DNA from: Hippophae tibetana
Lineage: Eukaryota; Streptophyta; Magnoliopsida; Rosales; Elaeagnaceae
Assembly: GCA_037013495.1 (NCBI GenBank)
Contig: CM072806.1
Location: forward strand, 48,635,814-48,699,813
DNA length: 64,000 nucleotides
Direction: 5' to 3'
Positions 1-13,300 of the stretch are shown here, in pieces. The translations under genes were made by a program, and so were the position numbers. Every line of letters begins with the position of its first letter. Position 1 is the first letter of the stretch. The notes under the pieces are model-generated. The model worked only from the letters and a program-made list of their open reading frames with translations, searched no databases and was not told the origin of the DNA.

Positions 1-295
1 TTGATGGACTCTTGTTTTCATGATTTCATATCAATATATCATGTTGCATCAAGTTGAAGGAATTTAAAAGCTCGCCATTTTTCAGGTAAAAATTATACCC
101 AACACGTGGACATTATTTTGATATGTTTATATAGTTTTTTTGTCATTTAAAATTGCCTGAAAAATGTTTTTTTGAGTAGTCGATGACCTTGTTTTGATCA
201 AATTTGAGCAAAAGTTATGGAAATTCCACTCTAGGTACCAACTGACTTAGATGGGTGAAAATCTCACCACTTAAGATTTTCGCTTTGAAGAAGAA
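1..295. other. Unassigned left flank
   Basis: I see no gene, repeat end or RNA signal here. It is the DNA into which the copia element starting at 301 inserted, ending in the target-site duplication GTAAT at 296-300. Confidence 0.4.
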
Positions 296-300
296 GTAAT

Positions 301-649
301 TGTAAGATCATAATTCAATTCATAAACATTCAAGAAACCATATGAAGACAAAATTTAAATACAGTAGAAACAAAAATGGATTGAAAACATAACTCCTACC
401 ATTTATCAAATTTCAACACTTACACGGGAATTCCAATAGATGTTTGATTTGATGCTCTCACTAGTTTATCACACTTACTCTTTGCATTTTGATGGTGTAT
501 ATGAATAATTCAGAGAGTAGTGAGAAGACCCAATGAATTTATAAAGGTTCTCCCATCAAGAACTTAGTATGGTTTCATAACCGACGTACGCTTACAAAAC
601 CCAACTATCACCATCGTCTACTATTTTGTTGCACCACTTTGATGTTACA
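301..649 (-). repeat. 3' LTR of the minus-strand copia element
   Basis: On the + strand it reads TGTAAGATC...GATGTTACA, so it has TG...CA termini. It is preceded by the TSD GTAAT and followed by a pyrimidine run that is a purine-rich priming tract on the element strand. It aligns with 8223-8471 over its length but is about 100 bp longer in the middle. Confidence 0.9.
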
Positions 650-3600
650 TTCTCCCACTTGGTGTAAATGTTAAGATAAATTCTCTTGAGTAAAAAAATA
701 CATGAATCATAGTGATAGGTCCTCTAAGAGTGAGTATTATCTTCCATGTATTACAATGTATTTAGTTTCTCAAGTATTATACTTTATGTGGTAATCAAAC
801 TTAATGAATAAATCCTATATTTATTCTTGGTCCAATAAAATATATATTTTATCAAATAAATTAAAGTGCACGTGAATATGAGAAAATATCACAATATATA
901 AGAGTTTCATTAATAAATTGTATATATATACATTTACAAAGTGGAACCAATTCCCATTTTCTTCACATGATCCTTAAATTTCAGTGGTGGCATGCCTTTA
1001 GTCAAAGGATCAGTAATCATTAACTTAGTGCTAACGTGCTCAATGACCACTTTATTTTTCTTAAAACATTCTCTTATGGCCAAGTATTTAATGTCGATGT
1101 GCTTATTACTACTACCACTCTTGTTGTTCTTAGCCATAAACACAGTAGTTGAGTTATCACAGTACAATCTTAATGGCCTAGAAATAGAGTCAACTACTCT
1201 AAGCCTAGAAATGAAACTCTTCAACCATACACCATGTGATGTGGCCTCAAAACATGACATGAACTCGGCCTCCATAGTGGAAGTAGCAGTCAAGGACTAT
1301 TTCGGACTCCTCCAAGACACGGCCCCACCGACAAGCATGAAAATGTCTTTGGTTTGTTTGTTTATACATGAGCATATAGTATTTGGTTCCTTCCAGGTAC
1401 CTCATCACTTTATTTATAACTTTCTAATGGTCAATACCTAGATTACTCTGATATCTCCCTAGCATCTCAACAACAAATGCAATGTCAGGTCAGGTGCAGA
1501 ACTGAGCATACATCAAGCTTCCAATGGCTAAAGCATATGGAATGGTTTTCATCTATTCTCTTTCAAAATCATTCTTTTGGAATTGGTCCAAATTGAACTT
1601 ATCACCCTTCACAATGGATGCAACACTTGGTGAACAATCTTTCATCCAAAATCTCTCTAAAACTTTATTGATATAGGTTTTCTAAGATAAACCCAAGACG
1701 TCTCAAAGTTCATCTCTATGGATCTTAATGCCAATGACATAAGATGCTTCATCCATATCCTTCATATCAAAAAATTTAGAGAGGAATTGTTTTACCTCAT
1801 GTAGCAAACATTTATCATTGGCTGAAAACAAAATATCATCCATATATAGCACCAAAAAAAACTCTTACTCCCACTAACCTTCTGGTATATACATTGATCC
1901 ATGACGTTCTCTTCAAAACCAAATGAAGTTATAACGTTATGGAATTTCCAATACCATTGATGGAAAGCTTGTTTTAATCCATATATGGATTTATTAAGCT
2001 TACAAACCAAATGCTCACCATCACTAGAGAAGAATCCTTTAGGTTGTTTCATATAAACCTCTTCCTCTAGGTTACCATTAAGGAAAGCTATTTTCACATA
2101 CATTTTATAAAAATCTAAATCAAAATGGGCAACCAATGCCATGATCACATGAAGTGAATCTTTATTAGATATAGGAGAGAATGTCTCCATGTAGTCGCTT
2201 CCCTCCCTTTGAGTGAATCCTTTGGAAATGAGTTTGCCTTATGTCTCTAAATGTTGCCTTGTGAGTCTTTCTTTGTCTTGAAGACCCATTTACATCCAAT
2301 GACCTTCACACCATCAGGAAATTTGATGAGATCCTATACTAGGTTAGACGACATAGAATCCTTCTCTTCTTTCATGGCATTGTACCATAAGTTCGAAGCC
2401 TTAGAACTCATGGCCTATGAAAACAATTTGGGATCATCAATAGCTCCAATGTTACAATCATATTCTTATAGATACATAACATAATCACTAGAAATTTCTG
2501 ACATTTTAGTTTCAATAGATCTTCTTAATGTCGCACCACCATCTTCCTGAGAAGTATGAGGTTCAACTTGTTGTTCAGAAGTTTCAGCATGATCTATTGG
2601 AATATTGTCAATAGCTTATGGAATTTTGATGATTGATTGTTCAACACCAACTTGTACTTGAGAGTTGTTGTGAAAAACAATTAATCTATCTCCTAAAGTA
2701 GAAGGTTGAGACTTTAAGTGATCAATATCAGAAATTATATTCCTGATTTTATTGCTCCAAATAATCAGTTCATATTCAAGACACTTTGCATTTCTTGATT
2801 CCATAAACCTGGTGTTGTGAGATGGGTAGTAAAATTAGTAACCCTTAGATCGTTCGTCATATCTAATGAAATACGCACTAATGATCCTTAGATCTAGCTT
2901 CTTCTCTTGTGGATTATAAATCCTCACTTCAGACGGGCATCCCCAAATGTGCATATGTTGCAAACTCGGTTTCCAACCTTTCCATAATTCAAATGGTGTC
3001 TTTGAGACAACCTTGGTTAGAACTTGGTTTAATATATACACAACCATCTTTAAAGCTTCAATCCACAAGGATTTAAGAAGATTGGAGTTGCTAAGCATAC
3101 TCCGTACCATGTCCAATAATGTTCGGTTTCTCCTTTTTGTTACACCATTCTGGTCTGGTGAACCAATCATAGTGTATTGGGCAATTATCCCATGTTCTTA
3201 AAGAAATTTAGCAAACAGACCAGGCGCTTGTCCATTCTCATTGTATCTACCATAATATTCACCAACTCTATCTAATCTCACGACCTGTATTTGTTTTCCA
3301 CATTGTTTCTCTACTTCAACCTTAAAACTCTTGAAGGCATCTAATGCTTCACTCTTATTATGAAGTATATAGAAATACATATATCGAGAAAAATCATCAA
3401 TAAAGGTGATAAAATATTTCTGACCTTGAATGTCCATGTTGGGACAACATATATCCGTATGTATGATTTCTAATATGCTTGAACTCCTATTGGCACCTTT
3501 CTTTACCTTGTTAGTCTGTTTTCCCTCAATGCAGTCCACATGTGTCTCAAAATCAGTAAAATCTAGAGTACTGAGTATCCCATCTTTCACTAATAATTTA

Positions 3601-4406
3601 ATTCATTCTATGGAGATATGTCCTAATCTCCTATGCCATAATGTAGAAGATTCCTCGTCAATAATACATCTTTTAGTACCAGCTTGAACATACATAGCGT
3701 TATGAGTGACATTATTTCATAAATTAATGCAGTAAGGACCATCAGAAAAAATATCATTCCCAACACAATTAAATTTATTAAATAAATTGAAAGATGTTTC
3801 TAAAAAGTAAAAGGAATAACCAAAAGGTACAAGTTTTGAAATCGAAATCAAGTTTCTAGAGAAACTTGGAACATAAAAGGTCTTTTCTAATTCTAAAATA
3901 AAACCATTATTTAAAATTAAAGTGCATATTCCTACACCCTCCATATGTGAGCCCATCTTGTTATCGAATAAGATGTATTTCTCACTTCCTACTGGCTTCC
4001 TTAGATTTCACATACCCTTTTATTCTCAAGCCATTTATGAAATTTGATACATTCGTTCTTCATGTGACCCTTCTTTTTACAGAAGAAACACTTGGATTCT
4101 TTCTTAATATCAGTCTGAGGTGGAATTATCTCTTATCCTTTATGCTTGTATTGAGATTTGCCTTTCCCGTATGTTGTAGCCAACATTGCACTTTCACCAA
4201 ATTCCATAACAAGCCTCCCTTCCTCTTGAACACACATGATCATTAGTTCATTAATTGACCATTTATCGTTATATGTATTGTACGAGATTTTGAATGGCCT
4301 CACCTGATATGGGAGAGTGTTAAGGATATAGTACACCAAGAAGGATATGAGCCGTAATGTCCCTAATTTTCATAATGTTCTCGTGCACACCTTTCACATT
4401 GGTGAG

Positions 4407-6327
4407 TGATGAGTGCTCAAAAAGCACTAAAATTACCATGATTTTATGCACATTAATTGATTAAAAATATATATATTTATATGATTTTATCATATATTTA
4501 TATATATTTGTCTTTTCGGAATCATAGGTTTTTTATTGTTTTTCAGGTATTTTTGCTTTAAAACGTAACTTAAAGACTCAAAGAGGAATATTGGAGGCAA
4601 TACATTACAAATATATTCATAAAATAAATGAGGAAAAGTCAACAAAATGGAAAAATTGGACAAAATGGGTTGAAAAGGTCAAAAATAGAAAAATTGGACA
4701 AAAAGGGTCAAAAAGGTCAAAAATGTCAAAAATGAGGAAAACGCACCGCCCAGCTGCCCAACCGCGCCGAGCCTCGTACACCAACTCTCCATCCCGCGCA
4801 CGCCGTGTGCGCCCTTACCTCTTTCCGTGAGCGCCTGTGCGCGCAACTGCTCCTTCCATGCGCGCCTATGTGTGCCCCAGTTCCACTCCGCGCACACCGC
4901 TGCCATTTGTGCCCCAATCTGCACGCAGCCGCCCCACATCATGCTCATATCATCAAATGACATCATCATTCACCACTCTGCGTTTCCACCATTTATTATC
5001 ATTTTTTCACCCACTTTTTTTTCCAATCCTCACCTATAAATACCCTCATTCTCTTCACAATCAAACACACCTCAAAACACATCTTCTCTTCTCTTTCTTT
5101 CTCTCATTTCTTAGTTTTTAAGCTTTTCTTAGTTTTTAGTTTTTCTTAGTTAGTTTCTCTTAGTATTCGAGTTCTTCTCTTTTTGAGAAGAACTAATTAT
5201 GTTCTTGTAATTTATTTGTTTTTTGATTCAATAAATAGGAGTGCAAATTCCGTTTGGAGGTTTTCCAGCAACGGGAATAGCATCGAAGTACTGTAAGGAT
5301 TTTATTTTCTTTGTAATTATTTTTTATACTTTATTCTTACATGTTATATTTAATTTGTCTATGATTAAATTTAACTTTGCTGGCTGTTTGTAAACATGAT
5401 ATAATAATAACGTTGTTATGCTTGCGAAATATTAAATAGGTAAAAATCTCTAAAATGAATTGATTTTATTTTTATTCAAGATTTTATATTAAGAATGTTA
5501 GAGAGAAATATATTATTTTTCATTACAAACTTAAATCTAAAAATTAGATTTTAAGGTTTAGTTATCCGGTCTGATTTAGAGTAGTGTTCTTTTATTTGTT
5601 GGTACAATCGCCTAGTAGTTAGAGTGAAGCTCTATTTCAAAAGTTTTATAAGAATTATTATGTGAAAATGTATTGACGACATGTTTTGAGTAGTGGTTTT
5701 AAAACTTGAAAGTTAGTACTCGGATAATTAAATTCTTAGGTTTAATTTGGACATCTTGAATAAAGTTTAAAGTGTCTAACCCCACCAAAGGTGGCATTTA
5801 AATGGTTCATTTTCAATATCTTAGAAAAAGGAATTAATTTAATTAACCAAATTAGTTATCAACCCCACCCATAGGTTATAATTGATTTGTTTAGTTAACA
5901 AAGAATATCTAATGCCACCAAAGGTGGTATTCATATAAAAAAGAGAGAATCAATAAATATCAATTTATATATTTAATAACCTAAATAATATGAGCAAGCA
6001 TAATTAACTTAGTTATTATATCCATAAATACTCCACTATTATAAATAATAAAATTTGCAAAAACATTTATTGAATCTGTATCTATGTTTATTTTTATGTT
6101 ATTAGATTAGAAACACAAAAACCAAACTATCGTGACAGGATGTTTAAGATTTAATTTCGTTTTTAAAAGTTTGAATAATAAATTAAAAATCACATATATT
6201 CCTTCCTTAGATCGACCTTGGGAGTATACTTATCATTTTCTACGAAATGATCCGTGCACTTGCGAGAGTTTTATAAATATAAAACCAAAGTATTAGTAGA
6301 ATCGACGATGCCGATTTTCGTTCATCA
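4407..6327 (+). mobile_element. Solo LTR of an Athila-related Ty3/gypsy family, inserted in copia gag
   Basis: This 1,921 bp block starts TGATGAGTGCT and ends TTCGTTCATCA, giving matching TGATGA/TCATCA termini. It interrupts the copia gag reading frame. Flanking bases are GTGAG (4402-4406) and ATGAG (6328-6332), a 5 bp duplication with one later change. A TATA-like CCTATAAATACC lies near 5033. Its first part is homologous to 60521-60725 and, reversed, to 27775-28307. Its last 130 bp or so resemble 57089-57212, where the same ending is followed by an Athila-type primer site. No internal region or second LTR is present, so it is a solo LTR left by recombination. Short open frames within it (for example 4591-4830 and 4679-4969) look accidental. 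Confidence 0.88.
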
Positions 6328-7570
6328 ATGAGTCTTAAGGAAGAGAACTTCATAATGAAGGTGTTTGCTAAAGCCTTATCTGAAGTGATGAAGTGATCAT
6401 CAATTACTTTTAGCAAGTCTTGAACATTGTTATGCTGATCAACAGAACCACGAATACCAACAGAGATTTTAGTCTTAATGAACATCATGCTAAGGTGATT
6501 AGATCGCTCCCATTGTTCATAAAGCATGATATTCTCTAGAGACCTAGTTTGAGTAATTTTAGGTGGTTCATTTTTTCTTAATAACATAGTTAATATCCAT
6601 CCACCCTAGATGAATGAGAATTCTTTCCTTCCATATTTTATAATTATCCCCTTTCAGATTGGGAATATCACAGCGGATATCAGAGAAATTTACAAGTTGA
6701 GAAGCTGTAATTAAAAATTATATGCTTATTAAAATTTGAGTCCTAAATTATTGTCATTCCTTACCAATGTAAATCATGAAAAATATGAATCTAGTGACAT
6801 AAAACTTGTCTGTGGACTAAAATTCCAATTTAATTAGATTCATCTTAACTTTACGATAAAACTATCAAATTATATTTCTTTTCCTAATCTCTGTGGGTAA
6901 ATTAGAAAATATAATTTGATATTTTATAAGAATTAATCACACAAAATATAATAAATATTCTTGTGGGATAAGATTTATTATATCACATATGATTAATTAC
7001 AATTAATATTTATTTTATAAATGTGATCCTAAATAAACCTTATTATAGTTTTAATTAATTAAAGATGTTGTGCCTACTTCCTAATTAATTAAACTATATG
7101 GATCACTTAAATATTAGCTAAATTCTTAGTCTCAATTATTGCATAAAATCATAAGCAATATTAATTTAATTCCAAATGTGCAAATATTATCTATCTTAAG
7201 ATTACATATATGATAATAAATTATGCAAACAAAGATAAATAATATAAGCACTAATTAAATATATAAAGAGTTATTAACAATTAATTCCATTATGCATAAA
7301 TTATTTAACCAAATTTTCATATGTATAATTAATTACAAAATTTATACATACAAATAGCAAAACAAATAATTTAAGCATAATGTATGTAAATAAATTTTAA
7401 TGTGCCCAAAAATTATTTAAATAAATGTAACATGTATAATAAATATTCTACACATGACACATCTAAGTTAAATAATTAATCACATTAAAATTATATTCAG
7501 AATTATTTTATTTATAATAATTAAATACCAAATATATAAAACGTTGTACACAAAATAACATAAAATCTCT

Positions 7571-7651
7571 TATAGTATAGTGTTCAGATTGTTGGACACT
7601 CTACTCTAAGACCAAGGTTTGAGTCCTAACAACTCCAAATGTCTATTTTTT
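7571..7651 (+). ncRNA. tRNA-like pol III module, degenerate (first of two)
   Basis: A box-like TGTTCAGATTGTTGGA (7581-7596), B box-like GGTTTGAGTCC (7616-7626) and a T run at 7645-7651 occur in the spacing expected of a tRNA-derived pol III unit. The anticodon arm is not convincing. It lies in the leader of the minus-strand copia element, on the strand opposite to the element, 90 bp from a similar unit. It may be a SINE head or a tRNA relic; I do not claim a functional tRNA. Confidence 0.4.
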
Positions 7652-7706
7652 AATAAAATTAAATTTTGAATCTATATAAAAACATATTGTTACATATAAT
7701 AACATA

Positions 7707-7792
7707 TAGTGTCTCGTGGTCGAGTGGACATGACATTACAAACCTAGCAATGTAATTCGGGTTCAATTCCCGACTGTAGTAAGTTTTTTTTT
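7707..7792 (+). ncRNA. tRNA-like pol III module (second of two)
   Basis: It contains TGGTCGAGTGGA (A box, 7717-7728), GGTTCAATTCC (B box, 7760-7770) inside a perfect five-pair T stem (TCGGG...CCCGA), and a run of nine T at 7784-7792. A possible stem ACATT/AATGT encloses an 11-base loop, too long for a normal anticodon loop. This is the better preserved of the pair. The plus-strand sister copia copy near 52.4 kb shows no such unit at the equivalent place, so it was probably gained after the copies separated. Confidence 0.5.
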
Positions 7793-8222
7793 AATTCGAA
7801 AAATGACTTATCCTTTTTTCCCTAAAGAACTCATCTTCAACCTCTAGCTGAGTCAACCCGATCTGATTACGACCCGAATAGATACCAAGTCGTATCTCAT
7901 TATTCCAGCGACGAAATCTGGCATTCTTTTTATCAAAATTCTCAGAATTTGTTTTCCGAGTGATTTATGATCTCAATTTGAATAAAAAAAGTCATTTTAA
8001 ATAAAAAGTTAATTAATGATTCAAATGAAGACCCACAGTAAATTGGATTTATTTTCTTCATTGTTTTTCAAGTTTCAATTCATAGAATCGCTCTAAAATC
8101 AATATTGAAACAATTTATAATTTTCTTATGCATCAAAACAAGCAAAATAAAAAACCCAAATTCTCAATTTCTCATGAAACAGAGAAAAATAAGGATGTTT
8201 TCAAAATGGCTCTGATACCAAA

Positions 8223-8471
8223 TGTAAGATCATAATTCAATCCAGAAATGTTCAGGAAATCATATGAATACAAAATTTAAATACAACGGAAACAAAAATG
8301 GATTGAAAACATAAATCCTATCATCGATCAAATTTCAACACTTACACAAAAATTCTAATAGATTTTTGATTTGATACTCTCACTGGTTTTTCACACTTAC
8401 TCTCGTATAACGGTTACGAAACCTAACCATCACCATCTTTCATCATTTCGTTACACCACTTTAATGTTACA
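8223..8471 (-). repeat. 5' LTR and adjacent primer-binding site of the minus-strand copia element
   Basis: It starts TGTAAGATCATAATTC and ends TTACA on the + strand, matching 301-649. It abuts TGGCTCTGATACCA at 8207-8220, the complement of the plant initiator-Met primer site TGGTATCAGAGCCA. The TSD GTAAT follows at 8472-8476. Confidence 0.9.
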
Positions 8472-8476
8472 GTAAT

Positions 8477-9796
8477 ATATTTCATTTATAAGCCTTTTGA
8501 TTTTGCGGTGCAGGCAAAACCATCTTATATTCTTCTTTAATTAACATAAGTAATATCTTATTAAGTTAAATTTAATACCTTCAAAGTTTATTAGTAGCCA
8601 TTGTAATACTCTCATTTGAGATATCATAATAAACGTTGAAATAACTACAAAAAATTATCTTAATCTCTAAATTATAAATAAGTTCAAACAAAATAAATAA
8701 TAGTTACGATTACTATTTTTTGTTATTAATAGTCTTAATTTTCTTGTTTTCTTTCATATATATCTTCTTTCATCCTAAATTCAAATTATTTATCTTAAAT
8801 TCTCAACTTCTAAATTTCATCCTTAATTTTCTATCTTTATACAATCTTTCAATTCTCACATCAATAATTAATTGAAAATAGATATTTATAATTAAAATAT
8901 AAAATTAATTAAATAAATTCTTTTCTTTTTAAAAAGAGAGATGTATATATGTGAATTTAAGCTGAAAATATATAAATGAATAACATGAATACACAAATGA
9001 ATACAATATTATATAATTAAAAATTAAAATTCCAATTGAATTTTGTGACATTTGTGTACTCAACGAGATAAATAAAGGCAGAAGTTAATTGCTCATTGAT
9101 CAAATTATTACTTTGTCCTTAAATCACTTGCAATTGCTATGGTTAGACTGATTTATATCTAATAATTTAATAAAAATACTAAAATTGACTCAAACAATAT
9201 AATATCATTAAAATAGATGTGATACATAATTGAATATGTATTTATTAATAATTTTAAGTAACAACAAACAAACAAAAATTTTAAAAAAATTCATATGTAT
9301 CTAAAAAGCTTAGAATCTCTTTACACATGGTTCAAAAAAAAGTTTCAAAAATGATAAAATTTAATAATATTATACACCTTCATTTAGTGGTAAAATAGGT
9401 AAAATTCATCCAACATCCTTGAATAAGAAAGTCATACATATTTCATAAGTTTCCTTTTGCCTAATTGAAATAGTAAATCAAGATTTAAACGGCTTCTTTT
9501 TGTGAATAATAGGATTACCTGCTTCAAAACACATTTTGGTTTTCTGCTTGTCTATCGTATTACTATATATATATTTGCTTATATCATTTTTATACATTAC
9601 TTAATTTTATCTCTAATTATTTTTATTTGGGATAACTCTCTCTAATTGTCCAATAATAACATATTATTATTCAATGTTATCAACTTTTGTGAATTTATTA
9701 GACTTCACTTTAAGAAATCATTATTATTAATTTAATATTTAATAATAATGAATAATTATCTAAAAACAAAAAAAAATTATGTTCATTATAAAAAAC
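8477..9796. other. AT-rich stretch with no recognised feature
   Basis: About 1.3 kb of AT-rich DNA lies between two copia elements. I found no coding region, splice-like pattern, paired terminal repeat or RNA signal in it. Confidence 0.5.
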
Positions 9797-10036
9797 TGTT
9801 GGCATGTGTAGTGAAAGTAGAAAAATAGAGGTAGTGGAGCAGGAAAGTATGGATGTGTAGCAGTACCCATGTTGACACAGGGAAGTATGAGTGTGCAGCA
9901 CGCCCATGTGTGCAGCACTGTTAGGGCTAGTTTGTCTCCAGTTCTTAGTGTACAAATACACTAACCATTGTATAGAAATTCAAAACAGAAAATACATGAA
10001 TATATTGATAATTATCAAATTTCATAATATTTGTCA
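9797..10036 (+). repeat. 5' LTR of the second copia element
   Basis: It begins TGTTGGCATG and ends TTTGTCA, immediately followed by the primer site TGGTATCAAAG. I did not find the matching 3' LTR in the window. The boundary rests on the TG...CA ends and the primer site. Confidence 0.75.
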
Positions 10037-10089
10037 TGGTATCAAAGAAAGTTATTACTGACTAATGTAATAAGATAGGTACCTATAAC

Positions 10090-10300
10090 GCTGATTTCTG
10101 TTCTCACCAATCTGATTTCTGATTTCTGATTTCTAGGGTGGCCATTCTGGTTTACACTTACACTCTGATTTCTGATTTCTGGTGTGGTCGTTCTGGTTTA
10201 CACTTACCCTCTGATTTTTGATTTCTAATTTCTGGTGTGGCCATTCTGGTTTACACTTTCCTCAACACTGGTTCGATCTGGGTGGCCATTCTGGTTTACT
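10090..10300 (+). repeat. Short tandem repeats in the copia leader
   Basis: A unit of about 60 bp, built from CTGATTTCTGATTTCTGG, GTGGCCATTCTGG and TTTACACTTAC, occurs about three times with small differences. It sits between the primer site and gag of the element starting at 9797. Confidence 0.75.
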
Positions 10301-13300
10301 CGTTGTAACCGTACCATTCTAACTGGTTGGGTCCAACGCTGGTTGCTTACTGGTGTGGTCGATTCCACCATCGTTTTTCAAAAAGAAACAAAACACAGTG
10401 ATAAACAGTGCTAAGTGTGTTCTCTTTGTATATGTTCATCACAATCCATTGCATGTGTTCTCTCTGTATCTCTCTCCAAAGAGAAGGAAAAAAACTTGAA
10501 ACGCAGCGATAAATGGTGTTGAGGTCACGTTCTTTGTATCTGAGTTTGGGGTCATAGATTTCTTGTTGGTTATGGAGCTGTCGTAGTCTCTCTACGCCAC
10601 CGTGAGCAGCCACACTGTTCTCCTACCTCGGTGAAACTTGGAACGCAACGACATATAGTGCCGCTCCACAACCCATGAAGAGGGCATGTGCAAATTGAAA
10701 AGAAAAGGTTACCGTGTAAACCTAGGGTATATATTTGGTGCATAGGAAGGAAAAAAAAGGAAAAAAGGAAAAAATACATTATTGATAGATTTCATGGAAA
10801 ACTCTATAGATTTAACCACCAATTTCATACTCAACGATCTGACTACAAAAATGACTGAGGTTTTGACTAAAGCCTAGACCACCTCACAACCGTCGCTAAT
10901 TGAAGCGTCGACTACCCACACTGATATCAAGTTAGGTGGATCCAACTATGCCTTATGGTCCCAGGTGGTGGAGATGTATATCTACGACAAGGAAAAACTG
11001 TGATATAATAATGGGGAATTTTCCCAACCCCTAGAAACTGACCCCTCATTTAGGAGATGGAGCACAGAAAATTCCATTGCCAAAGGTTGGTTGATCAATT
11101 CGATTGACCCTTCCTGGATTGCCAACTTTATCTGATTCCCAACTGCAAAACAAGGTTGAGATTCAGCTGCTACAACCTACTTTGATGGGACAGATACGTC
11201 TCAAGTATATGATCTCCACCGTTGAGTTACTCATATGAAGCAGGCGGATGGATCTATTGAAAAATACTACAATGACCTTCAAGGATTGTGGCGAGAAATT
11301 GATTTCCGTCATCCTAACCCAATAGAGTGTGTGAATGACATATAAAAATACAACTCCATCATACAGGAAGATCGAGTGTATACCTTCCTCGATGGACTCG
11401 ATGACAGACTAGATAAAACTCGAAGTGATGTGCTTCAAATCAAACCATTCCCTATAGTGGAATAGGCCTATGAATTCATCCATAGGGAAAAGGCTAGGGA
11501 AATCGTGATGATCACGGTTGTAGATACGACTCCCGGAGCAGTTATGGCTTTCAAAGGGATCAAGGGACACCATAATTCGATGCTACCAAAACCAGGAACT
11601 CCTTCTTTGGGTAGCAAGAAATCCACGGGAAATCTACCTTTTGTTGACATAAAATGTACTCATTGCGAAAACTCCAAACATACCTGTGAACACTGCTTTA
11701 AACTCCATGGGTATCCAGATTGGTGGAATGATCTTCAAGCACGGAAGAAACGAGAAACCATTGGGAAAGCTGTTGTGGCTACCAATAATGCATCATTATC
11801 CCTTATTCCTCAGGCTGAATCTTCCCAGGATCCAGGTACTTCAAGTAAAGCATTTCACATCTCTACATATAATGAAAATGAGGATTGGATTCTCAACTCT
11901 AGAGCTACAGACCATATGACATTTGACCTAAAAGATCTCTCTCATACAACCCAGTCGAGACGGAGTTGTGTTGCCAATACCAATGGGGTCACTTATCCAG
12001 TTACAAGAGCTGGAACAGTGAATTTATCTCCTTCATTATCATTATCTAATACATTACTTGTACCCTCTCTTTCACACAGACTAATGTATGTAAGTCAAGT
12101 CACTTCAGATCTTAACTATGTAGTATTGATGTATTCTACCTTTTTTTTCTTTTACAGGATATTCTCACCAAGGAGATCATTGGGTGTGGTACTAAGAGAG
12201 GTGGCTTATATTATGTGGATGACCTCAGTTCCAGAAAAGCTAATCATATGTAACACACGGTTAGTAACAAGGAGCGACAGATTTGGTTATGTAATCGTCG
12301 ATTTGGGCATCCATCATTTGGGTATTTAAGACACTTACTACCTAGTTTATTTTCAAATGTCACACAATCGGATTTCAAATGTGATACTTGTATCCTAACA
12401 AAAAGTCATAGGGTGTCTTATCCTATGAGTATCCATAAAAGTATGACTCATTTTGCTTTAGTACATTTTGATGTTTGGGGACCTTCCCCGGTTACTACAT
12501 CATCGGGTCATCATTGGTTTGTAATTTTTGTTGATGATTGTACACGAATGAAATGGCTTTATCTTCTCAAACATAAAGATGAAGTATTTTCTATGATTCA
12601 GACACATATTTTTGGAAAAATTAAGATCTTGAGGTCTGATAATGGAGGGGAGTATGTTAATCAAATATTTCGGACATACTTAGACACCCATGGTATTCTC
12701 CATGAAACCTCGTGTTCACAAACCTCACAATAGAATGGGACTACAGAGAGGAAGAATAGGCATATTTTAGAAACTGCCTAAGCCTTACTAATCAGTGCAC
12801 ATATGCCTATTAGATACTAGAGTGATGTTGTTACTACAACTGTGTATCTACTCAACCGTATGCCCATAAAAACCTTACATTTTCAGACTCTAGTAAAGGT
12901 GTTATCTGATCATGTTCCCTTGTCTACTATTTTGATGATTCCACCTCAAATTTTTGGATGTGTTGTTTTTGTCCACCTCCATAAAAATCAATGAACTATG
13001 TTGGATCTGTGTGCTGTCCGATGTGTATTCTTGGGGTATGGCGTACAAAAAAGGGATATCGATGCTACGATCCGATTACTAAAATAACCTACATTACCAT
13101 GTATGTCACTTTCCTAGAATATGAATGTTTTTCCCATCACTAGTATCCAATTACCCTCTTCAGGGGGAGAGTTATGGTGAAGAACAAAATTGGCTCGATG
13201 TTGAAGTGTTAGACATTAGTAACAATCCAGCATACTCGGATAATTCCAACAATATGGATGAGCCAATACCTAGACCCGAACTTGAACTTTTAAGAACTGA

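Larger units (their letters stand above)
301..8471 (-). mobile_element. Old Ty1/copia LTR retrotransposon, minus strand, with both LTRs and TSD
   Basis: Both LTRs and a 5 bp target-site duplication (GTAAT at 296-300 and 8472-8476) bound the element. In element order (right to left) it has a 5' LTR (8223-8471), an initiator-Met tRNA primer site (8207-8222), a long leader (about 6690-8206), the N-terminal part of gag (about 6328-6690), an inserted solo LTR (4407-6327), the rest of gag with a CCHC knuckle (about 4025-4406), protease (about 3717-4010), integrase (2835-3590), reverse transcriptase (about 1480-2480), RNase H (934-1293), a purine-rich tract next to 650 and the 3' LTR (301-649). Typical copia RNase H words such as LYCDNST and KHIDIKY are visible. 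The coding region is heavily broken, by eye more than fifteen times. The LTRs differ at roughly 12% of the first 160 aligned bases, which suggests an age of several million years. The sub-lineage is not resolved. It belongs to the same family as the plus-strand copy at about 52.0-57.1 kb. Confidence 0.93.

Noticed and set aside
4591-5121. Open frames in both directions as possible proteins
   Set aside because: They lie inside the solo LTR, overlap one another on both strands and have low-complexity translations.
7707-7792. Functional tRNA gene
   Set aside because: The acceptor stem does not pair well and the anticodon loop is too long; only the pol III boxes and T arm are convincing.
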